Positions 1-8,075 of a stretch of DNA of 43,107 bases are shown here, piece by piece. The translations under genes were made by a program, and so were the position numbers. The notes under the pieces were generated by a model. It was not told where the DNA came from and made no database searches. It saw only the letters and a program-made list of their open reading frames with translations. This DNA comes from Brevibacillus sp. (GTDB lineage Bacteria > Bacillota > Bacilli > Brevibacillales > Brevibacillaceae): NCBI GenBank assembly GCA_029240815.1, contig JARDZO010000009.1, positions 1-43,107 of the forward strand. The letters are read 5' to 3'. The first letter of the stretch is position 1. Each line of letters opens with the position of its first letter.

Positions 1-1167
1 CGTCGTGCATCCTACCAGTCTTTTTCCAAGACGCTCGCTACCTATCAAAATTCCTTTGCTGCCGTATACGCGACAGAGGTAAAAAAACAAACCGTGCTGT
101 CCCGCCTGCGTGGATACGAGTCTGTGACGCAAATGCTCCTGCAGCCACAACAAGTATCATTGGAAATGTACCACAACATCCTCGATATTATTGGCACAGA
201 GCTCGCACCTCACATGCGTCGTTACGCAAAGCTAAAGGCCAAAGAGCTCGGGCTAGAAAAGCTGAAGTTCTGTGATTTGAAGGCGCCTCTTGACCCGGAA
301 TTTAGCCCGCCTATTACGATCGAGGAAGCAGGAAAGACGATCAAGGCTGCGCTAGCGGTAATGGGACCCGAATATGCTGAAATCATGGAAACGGCGTTAG
401 ACAACCGTTGGATCGACTACGTGGATAACGTCGGGAAATCAACAGGTGCTTTTTGCTCCACACCGTACAGCAATCATTCCTACATCTTGATTACGTGGTC
501 AGGAAATATGCGGAGTGCGTTTACGCTTGCACATGAGCTCGGTCATGCCGGGCACTTCATGCTGGCAGGGCGCAATCAGGCGTACACCAACTTCCGTCCA
601 TCCATGTACTGCATCGAAGCTCCATCCACATTGAACGAACTGCTATTGGCTCAACATATTGTGGAGCAGTCCGATGATCCGCGGCTGAAGCGTTGGGTCA
701 TACTACAGCTTCTGAACACCTACTACCACAATTTTGTTACTCATCAGCTAGAAGCTCAGCTGCAACGGAAAGTATACGAAGCCGCTCAGGCAGATGTGCC
801 GATCACTGCGAAAAAAATGGCGGAGTGGAAAGGAGAGGTTCTCGCAAACTTCTGGGGAGATGCGGTAGAATTGGACGAAGCAGCCAGCCTGACATGGATG
901 CGTCAACCGCATTACTACATGGGACTCTATCCATATACGTACGCGGCTGGTTTGACGGCATCGACCGCAATGGCAACGAAGATCCGTGAAGAAGGACAAC
1001 CGGCAGTTGACCGTTGGCTGGACGTTCTGAAGGCAGGAGGAACGCTCAAGCCGCTGGAACTGATGAAGCTGGCAGGACTGGACATGTCCGATCCTCAGCC
1101 GATTCGCGATGCAGTCGCTTACGTGGGCAGCCTTGTGACGGATTTGGAGTATCTGTTTGAAGGATAA
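1..1167 (+). CDS. pepF: Oligoendopeptidase F, M3 family (5' end missing)
   Basis: Zinc metallopeptidase of the M3 (thimet/PepF) family, which cleaves short peptides in the cytoplasm. The reading frame is open from base 1, so the start lies outside the window and about 389 codons remain. The zinc motif HELGH is encoded at 532-546, followed about 25 residues later by an EAPSTLNE segment that supplies the third zinc ligand in this family. The usual C-terminal helical part (FWGDAVELDE, then an HYYMGLYPYTYA segment) is present, so the 3' end looks intact. A GTG at 94 is not the true start, because the family-like frame continues upstream. A terminator follows at 1188-1227. Peptide catabolism fits the ABC peptide importer starting at 2379, but the two are separate transcripts. 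Confidence 0.93.
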   Translation, partial: RRASYQSFSKTLATYQNSFAAVYATEVKKQTVLSRLRGYESVTQMLLQPQQVSLEMYHNILDIIGTELAPHMRRYAKLKAKELGLEKLKFCDLKAPLDPEFSPPITIEEAGKTIKAALAVMGPEYAEIMETALDNRWIDYVDNVGKSTGAFCSTPYSNHSYILITWSGNMRSAFTLAHELGHAGHFMLAGRNQAYTNFRPSMYCIEAPSTLNELLLAQHIVEQSDDPRLKRWVILQLLNTYYHNFVTHQLEAQLQRKVYEAAQADVPITAKKMAEWKGEVLANFWGDAVELDEAASLTWMRQPHYYMGLYPYTYAAGLTASTAMATKIREEGQPAVDRWLDVLKAGGTLKPLELMKLAGLDMSDPQPIRDAVAYVGSLVTDLEYLFEG

Positions 1168-1187
1168 TAGCTGTGTGTAGCGTGAAA

Positions 1188-1227
1188 GGGCTTGTGTTGG
1201 GCGAAAGCCGCACAAGCCCGTTTCTTT
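1188..1227 (+). terminator. Rho-independent terminator after pepF
   Basis: Perfect 9-bp stem GGGCTTGTG / CACAAGCCC (1188-1196 with 1211-1219) followed by GTTTCTTT. It ends the oligoendopeptidase transcript 20 bp after its stop codon. Confidence 0.8.
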
Positions 1228-1249
1228 CGACTAAGGAGAGGTAAAGAGG

Positions 1250-1597
1250 ATGAGAGCATTCACCCAGAGAGCCGTGGCGATTATCAGTAGTATTCCGGAG
1301 GGAAAAGTCATGACCTATGGACAAATCGCCGCATTGGCGGGAAGCCCGAGGGGAGCGAGACAGATTGTACGGATTCTCCATTCGATGAGCAAAAAGTACA
1401 AATTGCCATGGCACCGTGTGATCAACGCAAAAGGGAAAATTGGTCTGCAGGATGATGTCTCCTTTACCTTGCAAAAGATACATCTCGAAGCAGAAGGCGT
1501 GCAGGTTCAGGATGAGGGATCGATTGATTTGGAACGATTTCAATACTTTCCTGCACGACAACCAGAGTGGAGTATCGAGGATTGGGAGATGAAATAA
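1250..1597 (+). CDS. Alkyltransferase-like (ATL/MGMT-family) DNA-binding protein
   Basis: A 115-residue protein that matches the DNA-binding domain of O6-alkylguanine-DNA alkyltransferases, including the IPEGKVMTYGQIAALAG helix-turn-helix part and an RQIVRILHSM recognition region. In active MGMT the acceptor motif is PCHR; here it is PWHRV, with Trp at about residue 54 in place of the Cys. This is the hallmark of alkyltransferase-like proteins, which bind O6-alkylguanine and flag it for nucleotide excision repair rather than removing the alkyl group. The short length also fits. The ATG has an AGGAGAGG ribosome site just upstream. It lies alone, convergent with the Lin0512 gene, and ends at a bidirectional terminator. 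Confidence 0.9.
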   Translation: MRAFTQRAVAIISSIPEGKVMTYGQIAALAGSPRGARQIVRILHSMSKKYKLPWHRVINAKGKIGLQDDVSFTLQKIHLEAEGVQVQDEGSIDLERFQYFPARQPEWSIEDWEMK

Positions 1598-1630
1598 GAA
1601 AAAGGCCTGCTCATGCAAGCCCGTTTTCTT
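1596..1630. terminator. Bidirectional terminator between convergent genes
   Basis: Inverted repeat AAGAAAAAGGCCTGC / GCAAGCCCGTTTTCTT around a TCAT loop, A-rich on one side and T-rich on the other, so it can work on both strands. It overlaps the stop of the ATL gene and abuts the stop of the minus-strand gene. Confidence 0.7.
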
Positions 1631-1988
1631 AGTATCCAACTTCTACCGAGGCGATGACTACGTACGCCAAGTCGTTTCGATCATCTTTTTCAGCAATGAC
1701 GACGCCGCTACTGGTGAGCATGCCACCCTCGACCACTTCAAAAGTAACTTCACCGTAAGGTAACTCCGCGCGCACGGTTTCGAGGTCCAGCTTGTCCGGA
1801 TCTGCTGGTACTGCTAGTCGGACGTTCACTTTCATGTTGTGAATGTTATTTTCCGGGAGCACCATGCGCAAACCCGGCATCGAGTTGTGGTGAATGGCAT
1901 TTTGAACAGCGCGGACGGCTGCTTTTGTGACGTTTTGTCCGTGCAAGTCGATTCCCATCCCGATTTCGATAAACATGACTTTTTCCAT
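1629..1988 (-). CDS. Lin0512 family protein
   Basis: A 119-residue cytoplasmic protein beginning MEKVMFIEIGMGIDLHGQN. It matches the Lin0512 family of small conserved proteins with no assigned function. The family-typical opening with GxGxDxHGQ, the AVQNAIHHNSMPGL segment and a C-terminal region rich in short beta strands (NDLAYVVIASVEVGY) are all present. The length is normal. The start is supported by a GGAGTG ribosome site upstream on the minus strand. It is transcribed alone and converges on the ATL gene. No signal peptide or membrane segment is seen, and no function can be assigned. Confidence 0.85.
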   Translation of the reverse strand: MEKVMFIEIGMGIDLHGQNVTKAAVRAVQNAIHHNSMPGLRMVLPENNIHNMKVNVRLAVPADPDKLDLETVRAELPYGEVTFEVVEGGMLTSSGVVIAEKDDRNDLAYVVIASVEVGY

Positions 1989-2378
1989 TGTCGATTCACT
2001 CCTATGTACGCCTTCTTTTCCTTGTTATCTTACCATGATTCTAGTATCACGCAGCTATTTTCACGAATCGAAAAAAGGAAACCGTCAGAAAGGGATGGGC
2101 GAGGCTAAAATTAACTCGCACATCCCTTTTTATTACAGAAATAGGAATATATATATAATATAGCAATGAAAGCATTTGAAAATTAGACAGACTGAATAAA
2201 ACGATAGTCAAAATTTACGGAATGTTTGTACAATATGTGCAATGACTGCCCATAGATTAGCGGGGTAACATTTTTATAAATATTCAATTTTATGGGAGGT
2301 GAATTCACTCAAAATATCCACGGACAAGTAAGTATGGGCTAGAGGCGACAGATCTTGCAGATCGAAAGGAGAAATGGT
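1989..2378. other. Gene-free stretch upstream of the first peptide-transport operon
   Basis: About 390 bp without a convincing gene. It holds the divergent control region: the ribosome site of the minus-strand Lin0512 gene, a strong orphan terminator hairpin (2092-2133), a very AT-rich run (2145-2162) and the leader of the ABC operon. A GGGAGGTG at about 2294-2301 has no suitable start codon behind it. A sigma-A promoter for the operon must lie here, but I could not pick one clearly. AAGCATTTGAAAATT at 2170-2184 resembles a CodY box with four mismatches. Confidence 0.5.
2092..2133 (+). terminator. Strong terminator hairpin with no obvious upstream plus-strand gene
   Basis: Stem GGGATG-G-GCGAG / CTCGC-A-CATCCC (11 pairs with one internal mismatch), followed by TTTTTATT on the plus strand. 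On the minus strand the tail is only TTTCT, so the plus orientation is favoured. No plus-strand coding gene ends here. Confidence 0.7.
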
Positions 2379-3995
2379 ATGAAAAGATCTTCACGTGCGC
2401 TGTTTTTATTCATTTTTATTCTGATTATTCTGTCATCAAGTGTGTTAAGTGGCTGTGGAAAAGGGGCCAGCTCTGGGCGAATGTTGACAATTGCCCAAAC
2501 AGAGGACCCTGGTACTGCAGATGTGCAGTTAACGACGGATGATTATACGATCCCTCTGAATATTTACGATCGTCTCGTCGAAGCGAAAACGGTAGCACCA
2601 GGGAAATCGGAGCTAGTTCCCGGTCTAGCAGAGAGCTGGGATGTATCTCCGGATGGTCTGAAATACACCTTTCACTTAAGAAAAAATGTGAAGTTCCACA
2701 ACGGTGAGATTTTCAAAGCGGATGATGTGCTGTTTACATTCGACCGGATGCTTGAGCCGAAAACGAAAGCACTGAATACCGATTTTCTCGACATGATCGC
2801 TGGAGCACAGGAGCGGATGGACGGAAAGGCAGATAGTATTAGTGGGATCAAGGTAATCGATGACAATACGATTGAAATAACATTGGCGGAGGCGTTCGCC
2901 CCGTTCGTAGCCAACCTCGCTACTCCCGCTGGTTCCATTTACAATCGCAAAGCGACAACAGAAGCAGGTGATCAATTTGGTCTCGAACCATCCAAAACAG
3001 TCGGAACGGGTCCGTTCAAGCTGACTTCGTGGTCGTTGAATGACAGTGTTGTGATGGAATCGAACACGGATTATTTCCGCGGCGCACCAAAGTTTGACGG
3101 GGTTGTCCTCAAGATCGTACCAGATGCCGAGACCAACAGAATGATGTTTGAAACCGGCAAACTGGACATTTTCGATCTGGAAAATGCAGCATCGCAAATC
3201 CCTCAATTTAGGGACAATGAGAAATGGAAAAATCAAATCGTCAGTGGTCCTATTGTGGGTACCTACTACTATGCATTGAATGAAGATTTGGAAGCATTAG
3301 GCGATGTCCGTGTGAGAAAAGCTTTGCAACTGGCCATCGACCGCAAGTTGCTTCTTGACAAGCTGTACTACGGAGAAGGCAAATTGGTTAACGGAATTTC
3401 ACCGCCTGGGCTGCTCGGATACAACCCAGATCTGCCGGAGATTGAGTACAATCCAGAGAAGGCAAAAGCGTTGCTGGCTGAAGCGGGTTATCCGAATGGC
3501 TTTGATATGAAGATTGCCCAAGTGACAGATAGTCCGTCCACACTCAAAATGAACGAAGCAATCCAGGCAATGCTCTCGAAAGTAGGCGTACGGATCAAGA
3601 TTGATCAAATGGACGAGTCGACTTACTTTGCCACCCGTAAAGATGGGAAGCTACCTTCCTACCATAGTGACTGGTCAGCCGATTATAACGATCCAGACAA
3701 CTTCTTCTATACATTCTTCTCCGAGAAAAATGCGCCGACACGTTCGTACAACTATAAGAACAAGGACGTGCAGGCCAAGTTGGAAAAGGCACGGACGATG
3801 GTGGATCAAGGCGAACGAATCAAGATGTATCAAGAACTCGAAAAGACGATCGTACAGGAAGATGCTGCATGGATCCCACTCTTCGCACTTAATCACCTTT
3901 TTGTCGTGCAGCCTCGAGTGAAGAACTTCCAGGTGTCTTGGAATGGTTGGTCGTCGATGAACTACTACGATATTGAAATTGTAGATGAAAAATAG
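2379..3995 (+). CDS. Dipeptide/oligopeptide ABC transporter substrate-binding lipoprotein (SBP family 5)
   Basis: Extracellular binding lipoprotein of 538 residues that captures peptide-type ligands for the permeases and ATPases downstream. The start is the ATG at 2379, behind AAAGGAG, rather than an in-frame TTG at 2355. Residues 1-25 are a lipoprotein signal with lipobox LSGC (Cys26). The mature part has the family-5 pattern: [23 protein letters not shown] near the N-terminus, then [27 protein letters not shown], and [13 protein letters not shown]. The family covers dipeptides, oligopeptides, glutathione, nickel and opines, so the ligand is open. A 14-bp stem-loop separates it from the first permease, which would favour a higher message level for the binding protein. 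Confidence 0.93.
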   Translation: MKRSSRALFLFIFILIILSSSVLSGCGKGASSGRMLTIAQTEDPGTADVQLTTDDYTIPLNIYDRLVEAKTVAPGKSELVPGLAESWDVSPDGLKYTFHLRKNVKFHNGEIFKADDVLFTFDRMLEPKTKALNTDFLDMIAGAQERMDGKADSISGIKVIDDNTIEITLAEAFAPFVANLATPAGSIYNRKATTEAGDQFGLEPSKTVGTGPFKLTSWSLNDSVVMESNTDYFRGAPKFDGVVLKIVPDAETNRMMFETGKLDIFDLENAASQIPQFRDNEKWKNQIVSGPIVGTYYYALNEDLEALGDVRVRKALQLAIDRKLLLDKLYYGEGKLVNGISPPGLLGYNPDLPEIEYNPEKAKALLAEAGYPNGFDMKIAQVTDSPSTLKMNEAIQAMLSKVGVRIKIDQMDESTYFATRKDGKLPSYHSDWSADYNDPDNFFYTFFSEKNAPTRSYNYKNKDVQAKLEKARTMVDQGERIKMYQELEKTIVQEDAAWIPLFALNHLFVVQPRVKNFQVSWNGWSSMNYYDIEIVDEK

Positions 3996-4037
3996 TTGAT
4001 AGCGTATTGAATGAAAGTGAAATGAAAAATGCTCCTT

Positions 4038-4074
4038 GTAAAAATAACTACTGATGCTCGGTAGTTATTTTTAC
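4038..4074 (+). promoter_or_regulatory. Intercistronic stem-loop between binding-protein and permease genes
   Basis: Perfect 14-bp inverted repeat GTAAAAATAACTAC / GTAGTTATTTTTAC (4038-4051 with 4061-4074) around a 9-base loop. There is no clean T run after it, so partial termination or 3'-end protection of the binding-protein message is more likely than full termination. The location between binding-protein and permease genes is typical for such elements. Confidence 0.7.
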
Positions 4075-4101
4075 ATAGGAGTCATGAAAAGGAGGGACAC
4101 G

Positions 4102-5022
4102 ATGGGACTGTACATCGCCAAAAGATTGCTTATATCCGTTCCTGTCATTTTCGGAATCTCACTCATCACCTTTATCTTGCTAAATGTGATCCCTGGAGAT
4201 CCAATCGTACTCATGATGAAAGATCATATCAGTCCCGATGTTGTGGAAAGAGTGCGTGCCCAAATGCATTTGGACGATCCAGCCTATGTTCGGTTTTTCC
4301 GATTCGTATGGGATGCGTTACATGGTGACTTCGGCACTTCCTACAAACTAAACCGATCCGTAACAACTCTCTTGTTGGATGCATTCCCGAATACTTTGAT
4401 GCTGGCTGTCGCAGGGGCACTCGTTTCATGGATTATCGGTATTCCTGCAGGAGTTCTATCTGCGGTCAAAAAGCGATCCTATCTGGATAACGCCATTATG
4501 GGTTTTTCGCTCCTCGGAGTTTCTATCCCGGTATTTTGGGCGGGTCTTCTCTTTCAATACATTTTTTCGATGGTCTTGGGAATCTTGCCGGTCTCTGGAT
4601 TTAGTGGACCAGAATATTTGATCATGCCAGCGATTGTGCTTGGTTGGAGCTCAGCCGGTACAATTGCACGGCTTACGCGATCGAGCTTGCTGGAGGTCAT
4701 GAGAAACGATTATATACGGACTGCGAGGGCAAAGGGGAACTTTGAGCTCAAGGTGATCATCAATCATGCATTGAAAAACTCGATGTTACCCGTCGTCACC
4801 GTCATGGCCCTGCAGGTTGCCGGACTTTTGTCAGGAGCGGTCATCACGGAGAGCGTTTTTGGGATTCCGGGCATCGGGAGAATCGCGGTAAACGCCATTC
4901 AGAGCAGAGATATGCCGCTACTCCAGGGAGCTGTCATGTTCACGACCGTCTTGGTCATCATGGGGAATCTGATCGCAGACATTCTCTATTCCCTGATCGA
5001 TCCGAGGATCAAATATGACTAA
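4102..5022 (+). CDS. Peptide ABC transporter permease, DppB/OppB type
   Basis: Membrane permease of 306 residues with about six transmembrane helices. It starts with the typical IAKRLLISVPVIFGISLITFILLNVIPGDP segment of DppB-type subunits. The EAA-like cytoplasmic loop that contacts the ATPases is visible in RNDYIRTARAKGNFELKVIINHALKNS, and the C-terminus LIADILYSLIDPRIKYD is characteristic. The start is the ATG at 4102, with AAAGGAGGG five bases upstream; an in-frame upstream ATG at 4084 has no ribosome site. The next permease follows after 15 bp behind a perfect ribosome site, so they are cotranscribed. Confidence 0.93.
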   Translation: MGLYIAKRLLISVPVIFGISLITFILLNVIPGDPIVLMMKDHISPDVVERVRAQMHLDDPAYVRFFRFVWDALHGDFGTSYKLNRSVTTLLLDAFPNTLMLAVAGALVSWIIGIPAGVLSAVKKRSYLDNAIMGFSLLGVSIPVFWAGLLFQYIFSMVLGILPVSGFSGPEYLIMPAIVLGWSSAGTIARLTRSSLLEVMRNDYIRTARAKGNFELKVIINHALKNSMLPVVTVMALQVAGLLSGAVITESVFGIPGIGRIAVNAIQSRDMPLLQGAVMFTTVLVIMGNLIADILYSLIDPRIKYD

Positions 5023-5037
5023 AGGAGGTCCTGATCA

Positions 5038-5943
5038 ATGAATCTAGCGAGAAATCTCATGCTCAAAAAAGAAGTGATCGAAGCCAGTGACGAGCTGGTC
5101 AAAGAGACCTTTTGGCAGGATGTCTTTCGTTCTCTGCGAAAGGATCGAATGGCGATTACAGGTGGCATTGTCATTGTGCTATTTATCCTGATGGCGATTC
5201 TTGCTCCCATCATCGCGCCGCACGATCCGTATGAAGTCAACCTGGACAACCAATTTCAAAAGCCGAGTTTGCAGTACTGGTTGGGTACCGATATGTTCGG
5301 CAGGGATGTTCTGTCTCGAATCATTTACGGATCACAAATCTCTTTGTTAATTGGGATCGTCCCGAGCCTGATCACGATGTCTATCGGGATTGTATTGGGA
5401 ATCGTCGCAGGCTATTTTGGGCGGAGAACGGATTTTATCATTATGACGATCTCCGACATGGTGCTCTCCTTTCCATCCCTGTTGCTGGCCATGGTCGTCA
5501 TGTATACGCTCGGCGCAAGTCTGCTGAACATCTTTATCGCACTCAGCATCGTTGGCTGGGCAGGGACAGCCAGGGTAGTACGAGCCCAGACATTATCATT
5601 GAAAAACAAAGAGTTTGTGGAAGCCGCGAGAGCAGTAGGGGTAAAGCCGTATATCATCATGCTGCGGCATATTTTACCGAACTGCATTCCTCAGCTTCTC
5701 GTCCTGTTTACCTTGGAGATTCCGGGCTCCATCTTGTCTGAAGCGAGCCTTAGCTTTTTGGGAGTAGGGGCACAGCCACCTGCATCCAGCTGGGGACTCA
5801 TGGTATCAAACGGAAAAGAGTTTTTATTTAACGCCCCTTGGGTAGCGATTGCACCAGGGATCGCCATTTTAGTGATCGTCTTGGCGTTCAATTTCTTGGG
5901 AGACGGTCTGCGCGATGCACTGGATCCATACTTGAAGCAATAA
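5038..5943 (+). CDS. Peptide ABC transporter permease, DppC/OppC type
   Basis: Second permease subunit, 301 residues. It has the N-terminal OppC-like cytoplasmic lead (about 35 residues), a first helix AITGGIVIVLFILMAILAPIIAP, and the GTDMFGRDVLSRIIYGSQISL signature of DppC proteins. The EAA loop is at KNKEFVEAARAVGVKPYIIMLRHILPN, and the C-terminus FLGDGLRDALDPYLKQ is family-typical. AAAGGAGGT lies just upstream of the ATG. It pairs with the DppB-type subunit encoded before it and with the two ATPases after it (13 bp to the next start). Confidence 0.93.
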   Translation: MNLARNLMLKKEVIEASDELVKETFWQDVFRSLRKDRMAITGGIVIVLFILMAILAPIIAPHDPYEVNLDNQFQKPSLQYWLGTDMFGRDVLSRIIYGSQISLLIGIVPSLITMSIGIVLGIVAGYFGRRTDFIIMTISDMVLSFPSLLLAMVVMYTLGASLLNIFIALSIVGWAGTARVVRAQTLSLKNKEFVEAARAVGVKPYIIMLRHILPNCIPQLLVLFTLEIPGSILSEASLSFLGVGAQPPASSWGLMVSNGKEFLFNAPWVAIAPGIAILVIVLAFNFLGDGLRDALDPYLKQ

Positions 5944-5956
5944 GGGGGAGAGCGGC

Positions 5957-6943
5957 ATGAGTGAGGCAAATACGATTTTAGAAATCAATAATCTAAAGAC
6001 CTATTTCTACACAGATAAAGGAGTCGTGCCGGCGGTTGATGATGTCAGCCTGAAGGTGAAAAAAGGCCAGATCGTAGGCATCGTGGGAGAGTCAGGGTGT
6101 GGAAAGAGCATGACGTCCTTATCGATCATGCAATTGATTGCTCCTCCCGGAAAGATAGCAGGTGGGGAGATCCGCTTTGATCAAAGAAATTTAGTAGGGA
6201 TCTCCAAACAAGAAATGCGTTCGATCCGCGGGAATGAAATCTCGATGATTTTCCAAGAACCGATGACTTCCCTCAATCCCGTCTATACCGTAGGAAAGCA
6301 AGTCGCCGAAACATTACTCCTGCACAACGAAAAGATGTCCAAAGCGGAAGCAAAGCAAAAAGTGATCGAGATGTTTGCCATGGTCGGGATCCCGGAGCCT
6401 GAGAAAAGATACAACGTCTTCCCTCATCAATTGTCCGGCGGCTTGCGGCAAAGGGTAATGATCGCGATGGCTCTCATATGCCGTTCCAAGCTGCTGATTG
6501 CAGATGAGCCTACGACTGCACTCGATGTGACGATTGAAGCCCAAATCTTGAAGCTGATGAAAAACCTCCAAGCGGAGATCGATACGTCCATTATCATGAT
6601 TACGCATAATCTGGGGATCGTAGCCGAGATGTGCGATTACGTGTATGTCATGTATGCAGGAAAAATCATGGAACAAGCGGATGTCTTTGAACTGTTTGAC
6701 AATCCCAAGCATCCGTACACGGAAGGCTTGCTAAAGTCCATCCCGAGACGAGACGTCCAGCAAAACAAGACAAAAGGGCTGTACAGCATCGAAGGAATGG
6801 TGCCCAATATGCTGCAATTGCCACGTGGCTGCCGTTTCCATCCGCGCTGCGAGTACGCCGTAGACGCATGCCGAGAAGGCGAGCCGGAGCTGGTCGATCT
6901 GGGCAACGATCATCTGGTAAGATGTGTGAAATACAACAAGTAG
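5957..6943 (+). CDS. Peptide ABC transporter ATP-binding protein, DppD/OppD type
   Basis: Cytoplasmic ATPase of 328 residues. Walker A GESGCGKS is at about residues 44-51; the signature is [15 protein letters not shown], Walker B is [13 protein letters not shown], and the H-loop is ITHNLGIVAEM. The C-terminal oligopeptide-transporter extension has the Cys pattern CRFHPRCEYAVDAC, which is usual for DppD/OppD subunits and binds an iron-sulfur cluster in some members. It would form a heterodimer with the next gene product. GGGGGAG precedes the ATG; the next start is 14 bp after its stop. Confidence 0.93.
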   Translation: MSEANTILEINNLKTYFYTDKGVVPAVDDVSLKVKKGQIVGIVGESGCGKSMTSLSIMQLIAPPGKIAGGEIRFDQRNLVGISKQEMRSIRGNEISMIFQEPMTSLNPVYTVGKQVAETLLLHNEKMSKAEAKQKVIEMFAMVGIPEPEKRYNVFPHQLSGGLRQRVMIAMALICRSKLLIADEPTTALDVTIEAQILKLMKNLQAEIDTSIIMITHNLGIVAEMCDYVYVMYAGKIMEQADVFELFDNPKHPYTEGLLKSIPRRDVQQNKTKGLYSIEGMVPNMLQLPRGCRFHPRCEYAVDACREGEPELVDLGNDHLVRCVKYNK

Positions 6944-6957
6944 AGGGAGGTGAAGGT

Positions 6958-7929
6958 ATGGATCAACCACTTATGCAGGTGAGAAATATAAAGAAATACT
7001 TCCCGGTAGAGAAGGGCCTCTTTGGGAAAAAAACAGGTACGGTACATGCGGTGGATAATGTCAGCTTTGATATTTATGAAAAAGAGACATTGGCAATCGT
7101 AGGGGAATCAGGATGCGGGAAAAGTACATTGGGTAGAACATTGATTCGGCTGCTCGACGCAACGGAAGGATCTGCACACTTTGAAGGCAGGGACATTTTT
7201 ACCATGTCCCAAACCGAGCTGCGCCAGCTGAGAAAACAAATGCAAATCATTTTCCAAGACCCTTTTGCTTCCCTGAATCCGCGCATGAAAGTGTCGGATA
7301 TCATTGCGGAGCCACTGGTTACCCATGAGACGATTGGACGAAAAGAAAGGGAAGATCGGGTCGCTGAACTGATGGAGCTGGTCGGGCTGAGAAAAGCATA
7401 CAGCTCCCGTTATCCCCATATGTTCAGTGGTGGACAGAGGCAGCGTATCGGGATTGCTCGAGCCCTTGCCTTGCATCCCAAGTTCATTGTGTGTGATGAA
7501 CCCGTTTCGGCACTGGATGTATCGATCCAATCGCAGATTATTAATTTACTGCAAAAGCTGCAAGAGCAAAACAATCTGACGTACCTGTTTATCTCCCATG
7601 ACTTGAGTGTCGTTCGTTATTTTTCTGATCGCATTGGTGTAATGTTCCTTGGGAAGATGATGGAACTGGGGCCAACGGAGGAGGTGTACCGTCGTCCTCT
7701 GCATCCGTACACCAAATTTTTGATAGCCGCAGCACCCGTGCCTGACCCGCATGCCCGTAATCAGGAGAAGCTCATTTTGGAGGGAGATATCCCGAGTCCC
7801 TTGCGTCCGCCATCCGGCTGCCGCTTTCATACGAGATGTCCGTATGTGCAGGACATTTGCAAGAGTCAGGAACCCCAAATCCAGCAAATCGATGATAGAT
7901 CTGTTGCCTGTCATTTTCCATTGGAATAA
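6958..7929 (+). CDS. Peptide ABC transporter ATP-binding protein, DppF/OppF type
   Basis: Second ATPase of the importer, 323 residues. Walker A GESGCGKS is at about residues 49-56, the signature is FSGGQRQRIGIARAL, Walker B is FIVCDEPVSALDVS, and the H-loop is LFISHDLSVVRY. The C-terminal Cys pattern CRFHTRCPYVQDIC is present. The start is the ATG at 6958 behind AGGGAGGTG; the frame is open further upstream inside the previous gene, but those codons lack a ribosome site. This is the last gene of the first peptide-transport operon; no strong terminator is seen directly after it. Confidence 0.93.
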   Translation: MDQPLMQVRNIKKYFPVEKGLFGKKTGTVHAVDNVSFDIYEKETLAIVGESGCGKSTLGRTLIRLLDATEGSAHFEGRDIFTMSQTELRQLRKQMQIIFQDPFASLNPRMKVSDIIAEPLVTHETIGRKEREDRVAELMELVGLRKAYSSRYPHMFSGGQRQRIGIARALALHPKFIVCDEPVSALDVSIQSQIINLLQKLQEQNNLTYLFISHDLSVVRYFSDRIGVMFLGKMMELGPTEEVYRRPLHPYTKFLIAAAPVPDPHARNQEKLILEGDIPSPLRPPSGCRFHTRCPYVQDICKSQEPQIQQIDDRSVACHFPLE

Positions 7930-7975
7930 AGGGTGGAATCTCGTTGTTTTCTGTTTTGTCTCCGATCTGATCTTT

Positions 7976-8033
7976 TTGTGCCAAGCTTATTGTTTTTATG
8001 GTCAAGTCGTGTCATGATTACATCTTGGCACAA
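7976..8033. repeat. Perfect 10-bp inverted repeat upstream of the helicase gene
   Basis: Arms TTGTGCCAAG (7976-7985) and CTTGGCACAA (8024-8033), separated by 38 bases. Neither strand has a T run where a terminator would need one. It could be a paired operator or a long-loop RNA structure ending 42 bp before the helicase start. Confidence 0.5.
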
Positions 8034-8075
8034 TAACGTTCGATGGACTTTTTTATTAATGGAGGCAAGAAAGAA

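Noticed and set aside
2290..2330. Strong ribosome site GGGAGGTG suggesting a leader peptide before the first peptide operon
   Set aside because: No ATG, GTG or TTG at a workable distance; the GTG overlaps the site itself.
8026..8036. TGGCAC upstream of the helicase as part of a sigma-54 promoter
   Set aside because: The -12 part is absent at the required distance; the TGGCAC is explained by the inverted repeat.
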